Assembly: GCA_005788145.1 (NCBI GenBank)
Contig: SXYY01000101.1
Location: 1-35,007 of the forward strand
Source of the DNA: Bacteroidota bacterium
Lineage (GTDB): Bacteria; Bacteroidota; Bacteroidia; NS11-12g; UBA955
DNA: 35,007 nucleotides
Direction: 5' to 3'
The notes below the pieces were generated by a model. It saw only the letters and a list, made by a program, of their open reading frames with translations, made no database searches and was not told the origin of the DNA. Each line of letters begins with the position of its first letter. Positions within the stretch are counted from its first letter, which is position 1. This document shows, piece after piece, positions 1-8,466 of the stretch. The translations under genes and the position numbers were made by a program.

Positions 1-13
1 CTCAACTCCCACC

Positions 14-44
14 AAAAAAGCCTCGCAATTGCGGGGCTTTTTTT
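14..44. terminator. bidirectional intrinsic terminator
   Basis: A hairpin has arms GCCTCGC (20-26) and GCGGGGC (31-37) around an AATT loop, with one G-T pair. An A-run precedes it and a 7-T run follows, so it can terminate transcription on either strand. It lies just past the stop of the minus-strand desaturase and probably serves it and any plus-strand gene that ends left of the window. Confidence 0.85.
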
Positions 45-87
45 ATTGGTGTTAATTTACAAAGTGCCGACTGTGACAGAATATGCA

Positions 88-1176
88 TCAAGGGGTTGAG
101 AGTCGGTTTAAATGACCGAAATGGCTTCTTAACGCATCAAGGAAGGTGGGATGGGATTTGTAAGGCAGGTTGTATTCTTCTGCGGTCTGACGTACAATTT
201 TTGAAATCTTTTTGTAGTGAACATGGCACACCGTTGGGAACAAGTGATGTTCAATTTGGAAATTTAATCCACCAATGAACCACGCCGTAAATCGGCTCTT
301 CTCTGCGAAATTTGCCGTTGTCTTCAACTGATGAATCGCCCAGCTATTCTCCATGCTCCCGTTGTTCTCCTCTGAACTATAGAATTCCATGTCGTCGCCC
401 AGATGTGCAGGTTGCGTTGCAAATGCCAGAATGATGCCACTGATGAAGTGATGGATAAAAAATCCCATCAGTGTGTGACCGATACCAAATTTCGACATCA
501 TGATGGGAAGTAGCAAAGTGGTTGGCCAATAAATCGCTTTGATGACAATGATCTCAATCAGAGCCCGGCGGTTGCTTCGACCCATTCTTGGGTATAAATT
601 CTCTTTGCTGTACCGGGAATATTGTTCAAAATCCTTGTTCAAAATCCAAACGAAAGGAAAAATCATGTAGAGAATGATCGCATAGAAAGCCTGAAAACGA
701 TGCGCAGCGAAAAAAGGATGCTTAGGCGAAAATCGGATAATTGTCTTTCTGATGTCCTCGTCGTGTCCTACGATATTGGTGTAGGTGTGGTGAAAAACAT
801 TGTGTTGAATTTTCCAATTCACATGATAAGCACCAACAATGTTCAACAGCCCGCCAAAAAAATCATTTATCCAAGTTTTGTTTGAATATGCACCGTGGTT
901 TGCATCGTGCATAATGGCCAAACCGATACCCACCATCCCCAGTCCGGTCAATGCCCATAATCCATACTGCATCCAAAGTGTATCGGCCTTTCCCATCATC
1001 AACATCGCCAAGGGAATGAGGTACAACAACACAATAATGATGGTTTTTAACCACATCGCCGCATTGGCATGTCGACCAATCTTTTGCTCGTCAAAAAAGT
1101 CATTCACTCTGCGGGTGAGCACAGCAAAAAACTCGGGATGCTGCTGGCCATTGAACTTGATTTTTTGTGGTTCCAT
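88..1176 (-). CDS. membrane fatty acid desaturase (acyl-lipid/acyl-CoA type)
   Basis: This 362-residue membrane di-iron desaturase introduces a double bond into a fatty acyl chain and probably tunes membrane fluidity. All three histidine boxes are present: HDANH at 90-94, HNVFHH at 125-130 and QIEHH at 307-311. The QxxHH third box places it with the delta-6/linoleoyl-type (front-end-like) branch, but it has no fused cytochrome b5 domain. Hydrophobic segments lie around 44-62, 72-90, 105-117, 162-180 and 208-256. The frame stays open upstream to 1242. I chose the ATG at 1176 because a promoter-like TAGATTCG lies eight bases upstream and the desaturase similarity starts near there. It is transcribed divergently from the M42 peptidase. 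Substrate and regiospecificity cannot be read from the sequence. Confidence 0.88.
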   Translation of the reverse strand: MEPQKIKFNGQQHPEFFAVLTRRVNDFFDEQKIGRHANAAMWLKTIIIVLLYLIPLAMLMMGKADTLWMQYGLWALTGLGMVGIGLAIMHDANHGAYSNKTWINDFFGGLLNIVGAYHVNWKIQHNVFHHTYTNIVGHDEDIRKTIIRFSPKHPFFAAHRFQAFYAIILYMIFPFVWILNKDFEQYSRYSKENLYPRMGRSNRRALIEIIVIKAIYWPTTLLLPIMMSKFGIGHTLMGFFIHHFISGIILAFATQPAHLGDDMEFYSSEENNGSMENSWAIHQLKTTANFAEKSRFTAWFIGGLNFQIEHHLFPTVCHVHYKKISKIVRQTAEEYNLPYKSHPTFLDALRSHFGHLNRLSTP

Positions 1177-1184
1177 AATCAAGT

Positions 1185-1192
1185 CGAATCTA
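1185..1192 (-). promoter_or_regulatory. probable -7 box of the desaturase gene
   Basis: The minus strand reads TAGATTCG, which matches the Bacteroidota -7 consensus TAnnTTTG at five of its six fixed positions, eight bases before the ATG at 1176. Placement supports the call. The mismatch and lack of a clear -33 box keep it tentative. Confidence 0.4.
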
Positions 1193-1324
1193 TGTATGTT
1201 GAGGCTAAATGGCTTACGGATTTTCGCAACTTGCCACGGCAAAATTTACGGAAAAACGCAAATCCCCACGTGCCTCAAAATCGAGATGTCGATTAATTGT
1301 GTGATTGTGTTTATCAAGAATGAA

Positions 1325-1332
1325 TAACTTCG
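1325..1332 (+). promoter_or_regulatory. probable -7 box of the M42 peptidase gene
   Basis: TAACTTCG has one mismatch to TAnnTTTG and sits five bases before the ATG at 1338. It overlaps the upstream in-frame ATG at 1320, which argues for 1338 as the real start and for a very short or absent leader. Confidence 0.45.
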
Positions 1333-1337
1333 CAACC

Positions 1338-2405
1338 ATGAGACCTCAATCCAAAGCTTTTTTAGAAACATACCTCAACAACGTAAGTCCAACAGGGTTC
1401 GAACATTCCGGTCAGTCTATTTGGTTGGATTATTTAAAACCCTATGTTCAGGAAACATTCGTGGATACATATGGTACGGCGGTAGGCGTAATTAACCCTG
1501 GAATGCCTTACAAAGTGGTGCTTGAGGCACATGCCGATGAAATATCTTGGTTTGTGAACTACATCTCCGAAGATGGATACATTTATGTAATACGCAACGG
1601 TGGCTCCGATTTTCAAATAGCGCCTTCCATGCGATGCAACATTCACTGTGAAAATGGGAATGTGGTGAAAGGTGTATTTGGCTGGCCTGCCATCCACGTT
1701 CGCGCCGATAAAAACCCCGAAACCAAACAGGAAAATATTTTCATTGATCTGGGTTGTAGCAACAGGGCCGAAGTAGAGGCTTTGGGCGTTCATGTAGGCG
1801 CAGTTGCCGTTTTTGAGGCAGATTGCTTTTGGTTGAATGAGACCCATTTGGTGGGACGTGCATTGGACAACCGAATGGGCGGATTCATGATTGCGGAAGT
1901 TGCCAGACAGCTAACCGAAAACAAAGACGAACTGCCATTTACCGTTTATTTGGTGAATAGCGTGCAAGAAGAAATAGGATTGCGCGGCGCGGAGATGATT
2001 TCTCGACGATTGCAACCCGATGTAGCCATCATCACCGATGTAACACACGATACCTGTTCACCGCTCTACAATAAGAAACAACAAGGCGATTGCAAATGTG
2101 GCAAAGGTGCCGTCGTTACATACGGTCCCGCAGTTCAAAACAACCTCCTACAAACCATCATTGGTGTTGCCAAATCCAATGAAATTGCCATCCAACGCAA
2201 TGCCGTGAGCAGAAGCACCGGAACAGATACCGATTCTTTCGCTTATTCAGGAATGGGTGTGGCTTCTGCATTGATTTCATTACCGTTGAAATACATGCAT
2301 ACCACCGTGGAAACGGTTCATACCGATGATGTAAATAGCTGTATTCAGTTAATGTATCACACTGTGAAAACGCTGAAAGCCGGACAAACATTCAATTACA
2401 TTTGA
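1338..2405 (+). CDS. M42 family metallo-aminopeptidase
   Basis: This 355-residue cytosolic, dinuclear-metal aminopeptidase belongs to family M42 (glutamyl aminopeptidase / 'endoglucanase M' / TET type), which trims peptides in large oligomers. Metal and catalytic positions are visible: HAD at 65-67, the bridging Asp in the LDNRMGG segment (D177), the catalytic Glu pair E211-E212 in QEEIGLRG, D234 in IITDVTH, and H321 in the C-terminal KYMHTTVE motif. No signal peptide is seen. Length is normal for the family. ATG starts at 1320 and 1305-side extensions are less likely because the promoter-like box lies between 1325 and 1332. The stop overlaps the start of the acyltransferase gene, so the two are probably co-transcribed, though no functional link is evident. 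Confidence 0.88.
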   Translation: MRPQSKAFLETYLNNVSPTGFEHSGQSIWLDYLKPYVQETFVDTYGTAVGVINPGMPYKVVLEAHADEISWFVNYISEDGYIYVIRNGGSDFQIAPSMRCNIHCENGNVVKGVFGWPAIHVRADKNPETKQENIFIDLGCSNRAEVEALGVHVGAVAVFEADCFWLNETHLVGRALDNRMGGFMIAEVARQLTENKDELPFTVYLVNSVQEEIGLRGAEMISRRLQPDVAIITDVTHDTCSPLYNKKQQGDCKCGKGAVVTYGPAVQNNLLQTIIGVAKSNEIAIQRNAVSRSTGTDTDSFAYSGMGVASALISLPLKYMHTTVETVHTDDVNSCIQLMYHTVKTLKAGQTFNYI

Positions 2406-3316
2406 TGCAGTTGCTGACCATGAAGCGGACCGTGATGCCCGAGGGACATTGGTCTTTTACCCTGTTGATTTGGCCATTTTTGAAATTGCTGAGTATCCTT
2501 CCGTTCCCCGTATTGTTTGCGATTTCTGACGGACTTCGGTTCGTTTTGTATCGATTGGTCGGGTACCGTATCAAGGTGGTAAGGGAAAATTTGGTTCGCT
2601 CGTTTCCGGAAAAATCAGACAGTGAACGCAAGCAAATCGAAAAGGACTTTTACAAGCACTTGGGCGATTTGTTTGTTGAAACCGTTAAAGGCATGTCGAT
2701 CAGCGAATCAGAAATGAAACGCCGTATGTTAAACCTTGATCAGCACCACTACGATGAACTTTTCAATAAAGAACAAAGTGCCATCATCGTGATGAGTCAC
2801 TGTGGTAATTGGGAATGGATTTGTTTGATGTCTCAGATTGCTTGTCAACAGCGTGTTCAGTGCATTTATAAAACCTTATCCAATGGTGGTTTCGATCGTT
2901 GGATGTATGCTATCCGCAGCAAATTTGGGGCGAATCCCATCCCCATGGAGCAAACCCTTCGGGTATTGGATGCGAATAAGTCAGTGGTAACCGTGAACGC
3001 TTTTATCGGGGATCAAAATCCGAGCTCTGGAAAAGGATCCCATTGGATAAATTTCCTGAATCAAGATACGCCATTCATGATGGGGCCCGAGAAAATCGCC
3101 AAGAAGTTCAACATGCCTTTGTATTATTTGGCCAGTAGAAAAGTGCGTAGGGGTTTTTACGAGGCCACCACCGTGCCCTTGTGTTTGGATCCATCATCCA
3201 TGGCGGATGGAGAAATCACCCGCCTCATCGCGGAACATACTGAGCGTGAAATTCTTCAGCAGCCCCACATTTGGTTGTGGAGTCATCGTCGCTGGAAACA
3301 CAAGCGCAGCGCTTAA
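2405..3316 (+). CDS. LpxL/HtrB-family lysophospholipid (lipid A) acyltransferase
   Basis: This 303-residue inner-membrane protein probably transfers a secondary acyl chain to lipid A or a related lipid. The family catalytic motif HX4E is seen as SHCGNWEW (H132, E137), and the C-terminal WLWSHRRWKH segment matches the usual WxxxRW region. A hydrophobic stretch near 17-40 is the likely membrane anchor. The ATG at 2405 overlaps the peptidase stop by one base; a second ATG at 2420 would shorten the protein by five residues. The 3' end shares a four-base overlap of stop codons with the convergent glycosyltransferase gene. In Bacteroidota, members of this family may also acylate aminolipids, so the exact acceptor is unknown. 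Confidence 0.85.
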   Translation: MQLLTMKRTVMPEGHWSFTLLIWPFLKLLSILPFPVLFAISDGLRFVLYRLVGYRIKVVRENLVRSFPEKSDSERKQIEKDFYKHLGDLFVETVKGMSISESEMKRRMLNLDQHHYDELFNKEQSAIIVMSHCGNWEWICLMSQIACQQRVQCIYKTLSNGGFDRWMYAIRSKFGANPIPMEQTLRVLDANKSVVTVNAFIGDQNPSSGKGSHWINFLNQDTPFMMGPEKIAKKFNMPLYYLASRKVRRGFYEATTVPLCLDPSSMADGEITRLIAEHTEREILQQPHIWLWSHRRWKHKRSA

Positions 3317-6129
3317 TTGCTCAGCCCGTATTTTTTGGTATCCAAGGGCTCTCCAGTAATGGATTCGTAGATGGTCATGATGGCCTCTACACCCATTTGG
3401 AAATCAATTTGCGTTTTGGCAGATCCGATCTGTGCTGCTTGTACCCACAAATTGTAGTTGGTGACATCCTTCTGCATTTGGTAGGCTTGTGCACCCAACG
3501 CATATACCCTGTAGTCCATGGGGTTTACGGCTACACCAGCTTGCAAGGTGGCCAATCCAGCCATGGCATCTCCTTTCATCAGTTCTGCTTGTGCCTTCAT
3601 GACATATCCCTCACCATCGCGCGGGCGTGAGTCGATGAATTCCGACATGACCTGTATGGCTTTGTCGTATTTCTTTTGAGAAACATAGTATTGGTGCAAG
3701 GCAAAACAACTTCTTGAGTGCTCCGGGTAATATTTGCGTGCAGTTTCAGCAGCGGCGATGGCTTTGTCTATCTGACCCAAGTTTGCATATGCCGTTGAAA
3801 TGTAAAAATGAATTTCAGAACGATTGGGGTCTAATGTTACATAGCGGTTAAGCAATTCAATGCCTTTGGTAAATGCAGTATCCTTTTCAATGGCTTTGAT
3901 TCCCTCGTAATCATCCAAACTACCGTCGGTTGAAGACATGGGACGTTCAATTACGACGCCAGCAGCTACACCATCGACCATCTGTTGATACACAGTTCCT
4001 TTTGGCGGGAATTCTCCTGAGTTTAGACGGGACTTATCGAAATAGGCATTATAGAATATACAATAATCCCACTTCTTGGCACTTCGATCGTCGAAACGTG
4101 TATAGCCTACGTGTACGTTCTTGTAATTGCGACAGTAGTATTTCACATGGTCCATACCGTATGAAAGTACTTCGAATTTTTTGTCGGGATTTTTTTCAAC
4201 CACATTTTTTAGAAACCATTCGGTACTCGGACGCAAACTGGCGAGGTAATAATCCATTTCATATTCACCATATGCATTGGCAGCGCCGCCCTGGATTTCA
4301 TTGAAATAAGAATAACTCACAGGGTGATTGGCAAAAATGAATTTGGCTGGCAATGCAGTGAGGGCAAAGACAATCGCCAATACTGCACCCCGTAATTTAC
4401 CATTGAATTTGGTCACCAATGCATCGAGCCATTGGTATCCCATAAAAGCGATACCCACAAAACAGGGTAGCGTAAACAAGATCTGTCGAATCCCGCCATA
4501 CACTTGAGACTTTTGGATGTAGATGTATACCACGGGGAAAATCGCGGCGAACAGAATCAAAAATATTTCATTGTTGAATTGTTTGCGGTTGGGGTAGAGC
4601 AAAAGGGTAAACAATCCCAATCCTAGCAAAACGGCTATGGGGGTAGTGATGATCAAATACTTACGCAAATAGTGCAGCGGCAACATGTCCGAATCGAAAA
4701 GCTTGCCTTCGAACAATTGTCTTAGCGATACAGAGTAGTTGGTGAACTCTTTCAGCGCTTCCATAGGGTTGGTGAATGGCTCTGACCAACCATAGGGCCA
4801 AACGATGATGCCCAAAATGTAGGAAGCCATACCCAGCGCACCCAACCACAAAACCAACTTGGTGATGCCTGTCCATTTGAACGATAGAAATTGTTTGAGT
4901 CCCAATGATTCGATGTATTTCAAGCCGGCATACATGATGAATATCGCCACGCTCAACAATCCACCAATACGCACGCTGATGCCCAAGGCAGTTCCGAATA
5001 CCAATCCAATGATGTTGTTCCAAGCGAAGTTTCTGCCGCCTTTGAACAATTTTAGGGCGTAATACAAGCTCATGACATAGCCCAGTGCAAACGGTACGTC
5101 TTTGGGATTGTTCATGGCTTCACCGAAAAATCTGGGCATAAATAGCATGACCAAGAGCGCAGCCCACGCATACATCCAACTTCCTTTGGTCAGTTGTTTT
5201 ACAATTAAAGCGGTATAGAAAATCGCCAAGAATCCGAATACCGCATTCCACCAATGCCTGAAGCCCATGTAATCTTCAACGCCCATCCAATGGCCTAGAA
5301 TGGTCGTAAATGTATCGAAACTGGACCCATAAACATGCATAACGCGATCGGGGTCTTTGATGGTGGCAACGTCGGAACCCATTTCCGGCAGGGCTTTGGC
5401 TAAGGTTGGCATACGCTGTCCTTTCAATTCATTGGTATCCACAGGGATCGCCATGCCAATAGGGTCCAAATAATAATTGGCAATCAGTTTGGAGTAGGTG
5501 TATTGGGTGAATTCATCGCCCGATATGGATGCATTCTTGCTCATTTGGGTCATGAATACAACCGCAATCAAAGAGAGCGCGAGGAATATCCACCGATGTA
5601 GATGTTTGTTGGCGGTGAGGTAGTATTTGATTGTCAAAGCCCAACGCTGACGGATCAAATCGCTCAAGGCAATCTTGCTTGCCGGACTTCCCAAAATGGT
5701 TTCTTGTGAACGCAAGTTGCATTTTTCCAAGACGTAGGACAATTCAAACAGACTGTTGAATGGAAAACGCTCTTCAGCCAACCGTTGCATGGCGGCACGA
5801 TTGATCAAAATCCACTTACATTGCAAATCAGCGTCACTGTGTCCTGCCAAAGCCTCGCCAATTGCGGCGTTGTTGACTTTTGGTTTTCCCACAACGAAAG
5901 CCCCATTTTTGCAGGAGTCGATAAAATTTGACGCCGCTTGATATTCATTCGGTTTAGGGACTTGGTTGGTTAAGTGCACCAAATACACAGATTGATCAGC
6001 AAATGATAGGGAAGGTGTGTCTGAAATTGATTGGATGATTGTCTGAAATTCATCCAACGCAATGAGGGATACTGCATTGCTTTTAGATTCTGACGAGGGT
6101 TGTTGATTGTTGGAAATCGTTTTGGCCAT
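3313..6129 (-). CDS. GT-C fold membrane glycosyltransferase with C-terminal TPR repeats
   Basis: This 938-residue protein has three parts. Residues 1-178 form a soluble segment. From about 180 to 595 there are roughly ten hydrophobic helices typical of the ArnT/PMT (GT39-like) GT-C superfamily. The first extracytoplasmic loop after helix 1 carries GDEF (D205, E206), the usual place of the catalytic acid, and a later loop has the NPKDVPFA motif. About 745-900 holds at least three TPR repeats. It probably moves a sugar from a polyprenyl-phosphate donor to a lipid, glycan or protein on the periplasmic side. The ATG at 6129 is preferred over a TTG at 6141 because a perfect TAGGTTTG box overlaps the upstream extension. 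The N-terminal part looks like a worn GT2 domain (see findings). Donor and acceptor are unknown. Confidence 0.75.
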   Translation of the reverse strand: MAKTISNNQQPSSESKSNAVSLIALDEFQTIIQSISDTPSLSFADQSVYLVHLTNQVPKPNEYQAASNFIDSCKNGAFVVGKPKVNNAAIGEALAGHSDADLQCKWILINRAAMQRLAEERFPFNSLFELSYVLEKCNLRSQETILGSPASKIALSDLIRQRWALTIKYYLTANKHLHRWIFLALSLIAVVFMTQMSKNASISGDEFTQYTYSKLIANYYLDPIGMAIPVDTNELKGQRMPTLAKALPEMGSDVATIKDPDRVMHVYGSSFDTFTTILGHWMGVEDYMGFRHWWNAVFGFLAIFYTALIVKQLTKGSWMYAWAALLVMLFMPRFFGEAMNNPKDVPFALGYVMSLYYALKLFKGGRNFAWNNIIGLVFGTALGISVRIGGLLSVAIFIMYAGLKYIESLGLKQFLSFKWTGITKLVLWLGALGMASYILGIIVWPYGWSEPFTNPMEALKEFTNYSVSLRQLFEGKLFDSDMLPLHYLRKYLIITTPIAVLLGLGLFTLLLYPNRKQFNNEIFLILFAAIFPVVYIYIQKSQVYGGIRQILFTLPCFVGIAFMGYQWLDALVTKFNGKLRGAVLAIVFALTALPAKFIFANHPVSYSYFNEIQGGAANAYGEYEMDYYLASLRPSTEWFLKNVVEKNPDKKFEVLSYGMDHVKYYCRNYKNVHVGYTRFDDRSAKKWDYCIFYNAYFDKSRLNSGEFPPKGTVYQQMVDGVAAGVVIERPMSSTDGSLDDYEGIKAIEKDTAFTKGIELLNRYVTLDPNRSEIHFYISTAYANLGQIDKAIAAAETARKYYPEHSRSCFALHQYYVSQKKYDKAIQVMSEFIDSRPRDGEGYVMKAQAELMKGDAMAGLATLQAGVAVNPMDYRVYALGAQAYQMQKDVTNYNLWVQAAQIGSAKTQIDFQMGVEAIMTIYESITGEPLDTKKYGLSN

Positions 6130-6138
6130 ACCTATTGG

Positions 6139-6146
6139 CAAACCTA
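6139..6146 (-). promoter_or_regulatory. -7 box of the GT-C/TPR gene
   Basis: The minus strand reads TAGGTTTG, a perfect match to TAnnTTTG, nine bases before the ATG at 6129. It overlaps the alternative TTG at 6141, which excludes that start. Confidence 0.7.
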
Positions 6147-6207
6147 CAAGAATTTTTGATTTGAATGTTTGCGAAATTGGAAAAAATCAATGCGGGTGTG
6201 GGCAAAG

Positions 6208-6219
6208 TATTTGCAAATA
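6208..6219. promoter_or_regulatory. 12-bp palindrome between divergent promoters
   Basis: TATTTGCAAATA is a perfect inverted repeat in the 169-bp gap between the GT-C/TPR gene and rpsA, between their two -7 boxes. It could be an operator for a dimeric regulator. It is AT-rich and short, so chance is possible. Confidence 0.25.
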
Positions 6220-6263
6220 TTCCAAAATATGGCGTTTTATCGGATTTGTAAACATTATTTCAC

Positions 6264-6271
6264 TAATTTTG
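6264..6271 (+). promoter_or_regulatory. -7 box of rpsA
   Basis: TAATTTTG matches TAnnTTTG exactly, 27 bases before the TTG start of rpsA. Transcription would begin around 6275, leaving a leader of about 25 bases that contains the Shine-Dalgarno sequence. No convincing -33 box was identified. Confidence 0.7.
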
Positions 6272-6281
6272 CCGCCCGATC

Positions 6282-6289
6282 AAAGGAGG
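6282..6289 (+). promoter_or_regulatory. rpsA: strong Shine-Dalgarno sequence of rpsA (decides the TTG start)
   Basis: AAAGGAGG lies nine bases before the TTG at 6299. It is fully complementary to the CCUCCUUU end typical of Bacteroidota 16S rRNA. The first in-frame ATG downstream (codon 77) falls inside the first S1 domain, so the TTG with this site is the only start that gives an intact protein within the short leader. Only mreD, among the other starts in this window, has a comparable site. Confidence 0.85.
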
Positions 6290-6298
6290 AACTATTTC

Positions 6299-8449
6299 TT
6301 GACAAACGAAAAAAATGAACAAGCCATTGAAGAAACCGTAGAAGTTTCCAAGGCAAAAAACACCAAAACTGCTGCAGCTGCAGCGCATGACGATTTCGAC
6401 TGGGGGGCCGATGAAGCTGGCTTCGAGTCTTATTCTAATGTTGAGCGCAAGCGTCTAGAGGATGCATACAACTCTACTTTCCAACCTGTTGTTGAAAAAC
6501 AAGTTGTGAAGGGTACTGTTGTAGGTATGAACGAAAAAGACGTGGTTGTGAACATTGGATTCAAAAGCGATGGTTTGGTACCGCGAACTGAATTCCGTGA
6601 TGTTCCCACTTTGGCATTGGGCGACGAAGTAGAAGTATTCGTTGACATTGCTGAAGACAAAATGGGTCAATTGATTTTGAGCAGAAAGAAAGCTTTGCAA
6701 GAAACTGCTTGGGAGAAAATTGTTGAAGCACACAACAATGACGCAATTGTTACCGGTTTTGTTCGCAGCAGAACCAAAGGTGGTTTGGTGGTAGATGTAT
6801 TTAGTTTTGATACATTCTTACCTGGTTCACAAATTGATACCAAGCCTGTGCGTGATTACGATCAGTACGTAGGCAAGAATATGGATTTCAAAATTGTTAA
6901 AATCAATGAAATCTATAAAAATGTTGTAGTATCACACAAAGTCCTGATTGAAGACGATATAGAAGCACAGAAATCTGTGATTTTGTCTAAATTGGAGAAA
7001 GGACAAGTATTGGAAGGTGTTGTGAAAAACATGACTTCTTTTGGTGTGTTCGTGGATTTGGGTGGTATCGATGGATTGTTGCACATCACAGATATCTCGT
7101 GGGGTCGTATCAACCACCCAGAAGAGGTTTTGAAGTTGGACGATCGTATCCAAGTGGTAATTTTGGATTATGATGATTTGAAGAAGCGTATTTCATTGGG
7201 CTTGAAGCAATTGACTTCTCACCCTTGGGATAACTTGACTGCTGATATTTTGGAAGGTACAAAAGTCAACGGTAGAGTAGTTTCTGTAGCCGATTACGGT
7301 GCATTCGTTGAAATTAAACCAGGTGTTGAAGGTTTGGTTCACGTAAGTGAAATGAGCTGGAGTTCACACTTGCGCAATCCTTCTGAATATTTGAAGGTGG
7401 GTGATGATGTGGAAGCGTTGGTGCTTTCATTGGATCGCTCTGAGCACAAAATGTCGTTGGGTATCAAGCAATTGACCCAAGATCCTTGGATCGAAATCGA
7501 GAACAAATACGCTTTGGGAAGCAAGCACACAGGTGTTGTGAAAAACTTGACTTCTTACGGATTGTTCTTGGAATTGGAAGAAGGAATTGATGGTTTGGTT
7601 CACGTTTCAGATTTGAGCTGGAACAAGAAAATCAAGCACCCTAGCGAATTCACCAAGAAAGGTGACAAGTTGGATGTAGTTGTATTGGAAGTGGACAAAG
7701 ACAATCGTCGTTTGAGTTTGGGCCACAAGCAGTTGGAAGAAAACCCATGGGAAACTTTTGAGACCATCTTCTCAATAGGTTCAATCCATGAAGGTACCGT
7801 AATGTCTGTAAACGACAAAGGTGCTACCATCCAAATGCAATATGGTGTTGAAGCGTTCGCGCCTTCACGCCACATTAAGAAAGCCAATAACGCCACCATG
7901 TCGGATGATGAAATTTTGGAATTCGAAATAATCGAATTTTCTAAAGATGCCAAGCGCATCATAATTTCTCATACCAACATTTGGAAAGGTGCCGAAAGGG
8001 CAAGCAAAGAGGCTGATAACAATTCAAAAGATAAGGCCCGTAAGAACACCACCAAAGTGGTGAAGAAAATGAATCAAACTTCAGAGAAATCAACTTTCGG
8101 TGAATTGGATGCATTGACAGCTTTACGTGCTCAATTTGAAAAAGCAGAAAAAGTAGATGCCAAAGCCAAAGCCGACAAGGCTGAAGCGAAAAAGGTAGAG
8201 GCCGCTGCTGTTGAAACTGCCGCTGCTGTTAAAAAAACTGCCGCCCCAGCTTCTGGTTCTACTGCAACCTTGAAATCACTTTCAGGTGTAGGTCCCGCCA
8301 TGGAAAAGCGTATGATAGCCTTGGGTGTGAACAGCATCGAAGACTTGAATGGTTTGTCTGAGGAGAAAATTACCGCAATGTCAGCAGAAGATGCAAAAAT
8401 ATCTGCCGATCAGTGGGGTAAGTGGATGGAAGAAGCCAAGTCTCTCTAA
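6299..8449 (+). CDS. rpsA: 30S ribosomal protein S1 with C-terminal helix-hairpin-helix extension
   Basis: This 716-residue protein is bS1, the mRNA-binding protein of the small ribosomal subunit. Six S1/OB-fold repeats are seen at about 65-132, 147-216, 234-304, 319-391, 406-479 and 493-561. The central repeats carry the typical GVF/GAFVxL...GLVHVSE pattern. An acidic N-terminal segment (1-60) precedes them. After them come a charged Ala/Lys/Glu-rich linker (about 565-650) and a 55-residue domain with the LSGVGPAMEKRM helix-hairpin-helix signature (about 658-712). The start is TTG at 6299, fixed by the Shine-Dalgarno sequence at 6282-6289. An in-frame ATG at 6107 would run back over both divergent promoters and the GT-C start, so it is rejected. 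The gene is monocistronic: its own promoter lies upstream and a strong terminator follows 20 bases after the stop. Confidence 0.95.
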   Translation: MTNEKNEQAIEETVEVSKAKNTKTAAAAAHDDFDWGADEAGFESYSNVERKRLEDAYNSTFQPVVEKQVVKGTVVGMNEKDVVVNIGFKSDGLVPRTEFRDVPTLALGDEVEVFVDIAEDKMGQLILSRKKALQETAWEKIVEAHNNDAIVTGFVRSRTKGGLVVDVFSFDTFLPGSQIDTKPVRDYDQYVGKNMDFKIVKINEIYKNVVVSHKVLIEDDIEAQKSVILSKLEKGQVLEGVVKNMTSFGVFVDLGGIDGLLHITDISWGRINHPEEVLKLDDRIQVVILDYDDLKKRISLGLKQLTSHPWDNLTADILEGTKVNGRVVSVADYGAFVEIKPGVEGLVHVSEMSWSSHLRNPSEYLKVGDDVEALVLSLDRSEHKMSLGIKQLTQDPWIEIENKYALGSKHTGVVKNLTSYGLFLELEEGIDGLVHVSDLSWNKKIKHPSEFTKKGDKLDVVVLEVDKDNRRLSLGHKQLEENPWETFETIFSIGSIHEGTVMSVNDKGATIQMQYGVEAFAPSRHIKKANNATMSDDEILEFEIIEFSKDAKRIIISHTNIWKGAERASKEADNNSKDKARKNTTKVVKKMNQTSEKSTFGELDALTALRAQFEKAEKVDAKAKADKAEAKKVEAAAVETAAAVKKTAAPASGSTATLKSLSGVGPAMEKRMIALGVNSIEDLNGLSEEKITAMSAEDAKISADQWGKWMEEAKSL

Positions 8450-8466
8450 TTAAAAAAACGAATAGA

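Noticed and set aside
6107..6298. Upstream in-frame ATG at 6107 as the rpsA start
   Set aside because: It would place the start before the consensus promoter box and across the GT-C start, and the added 64 residues do not look like S1; the TTG with the SD fits better.
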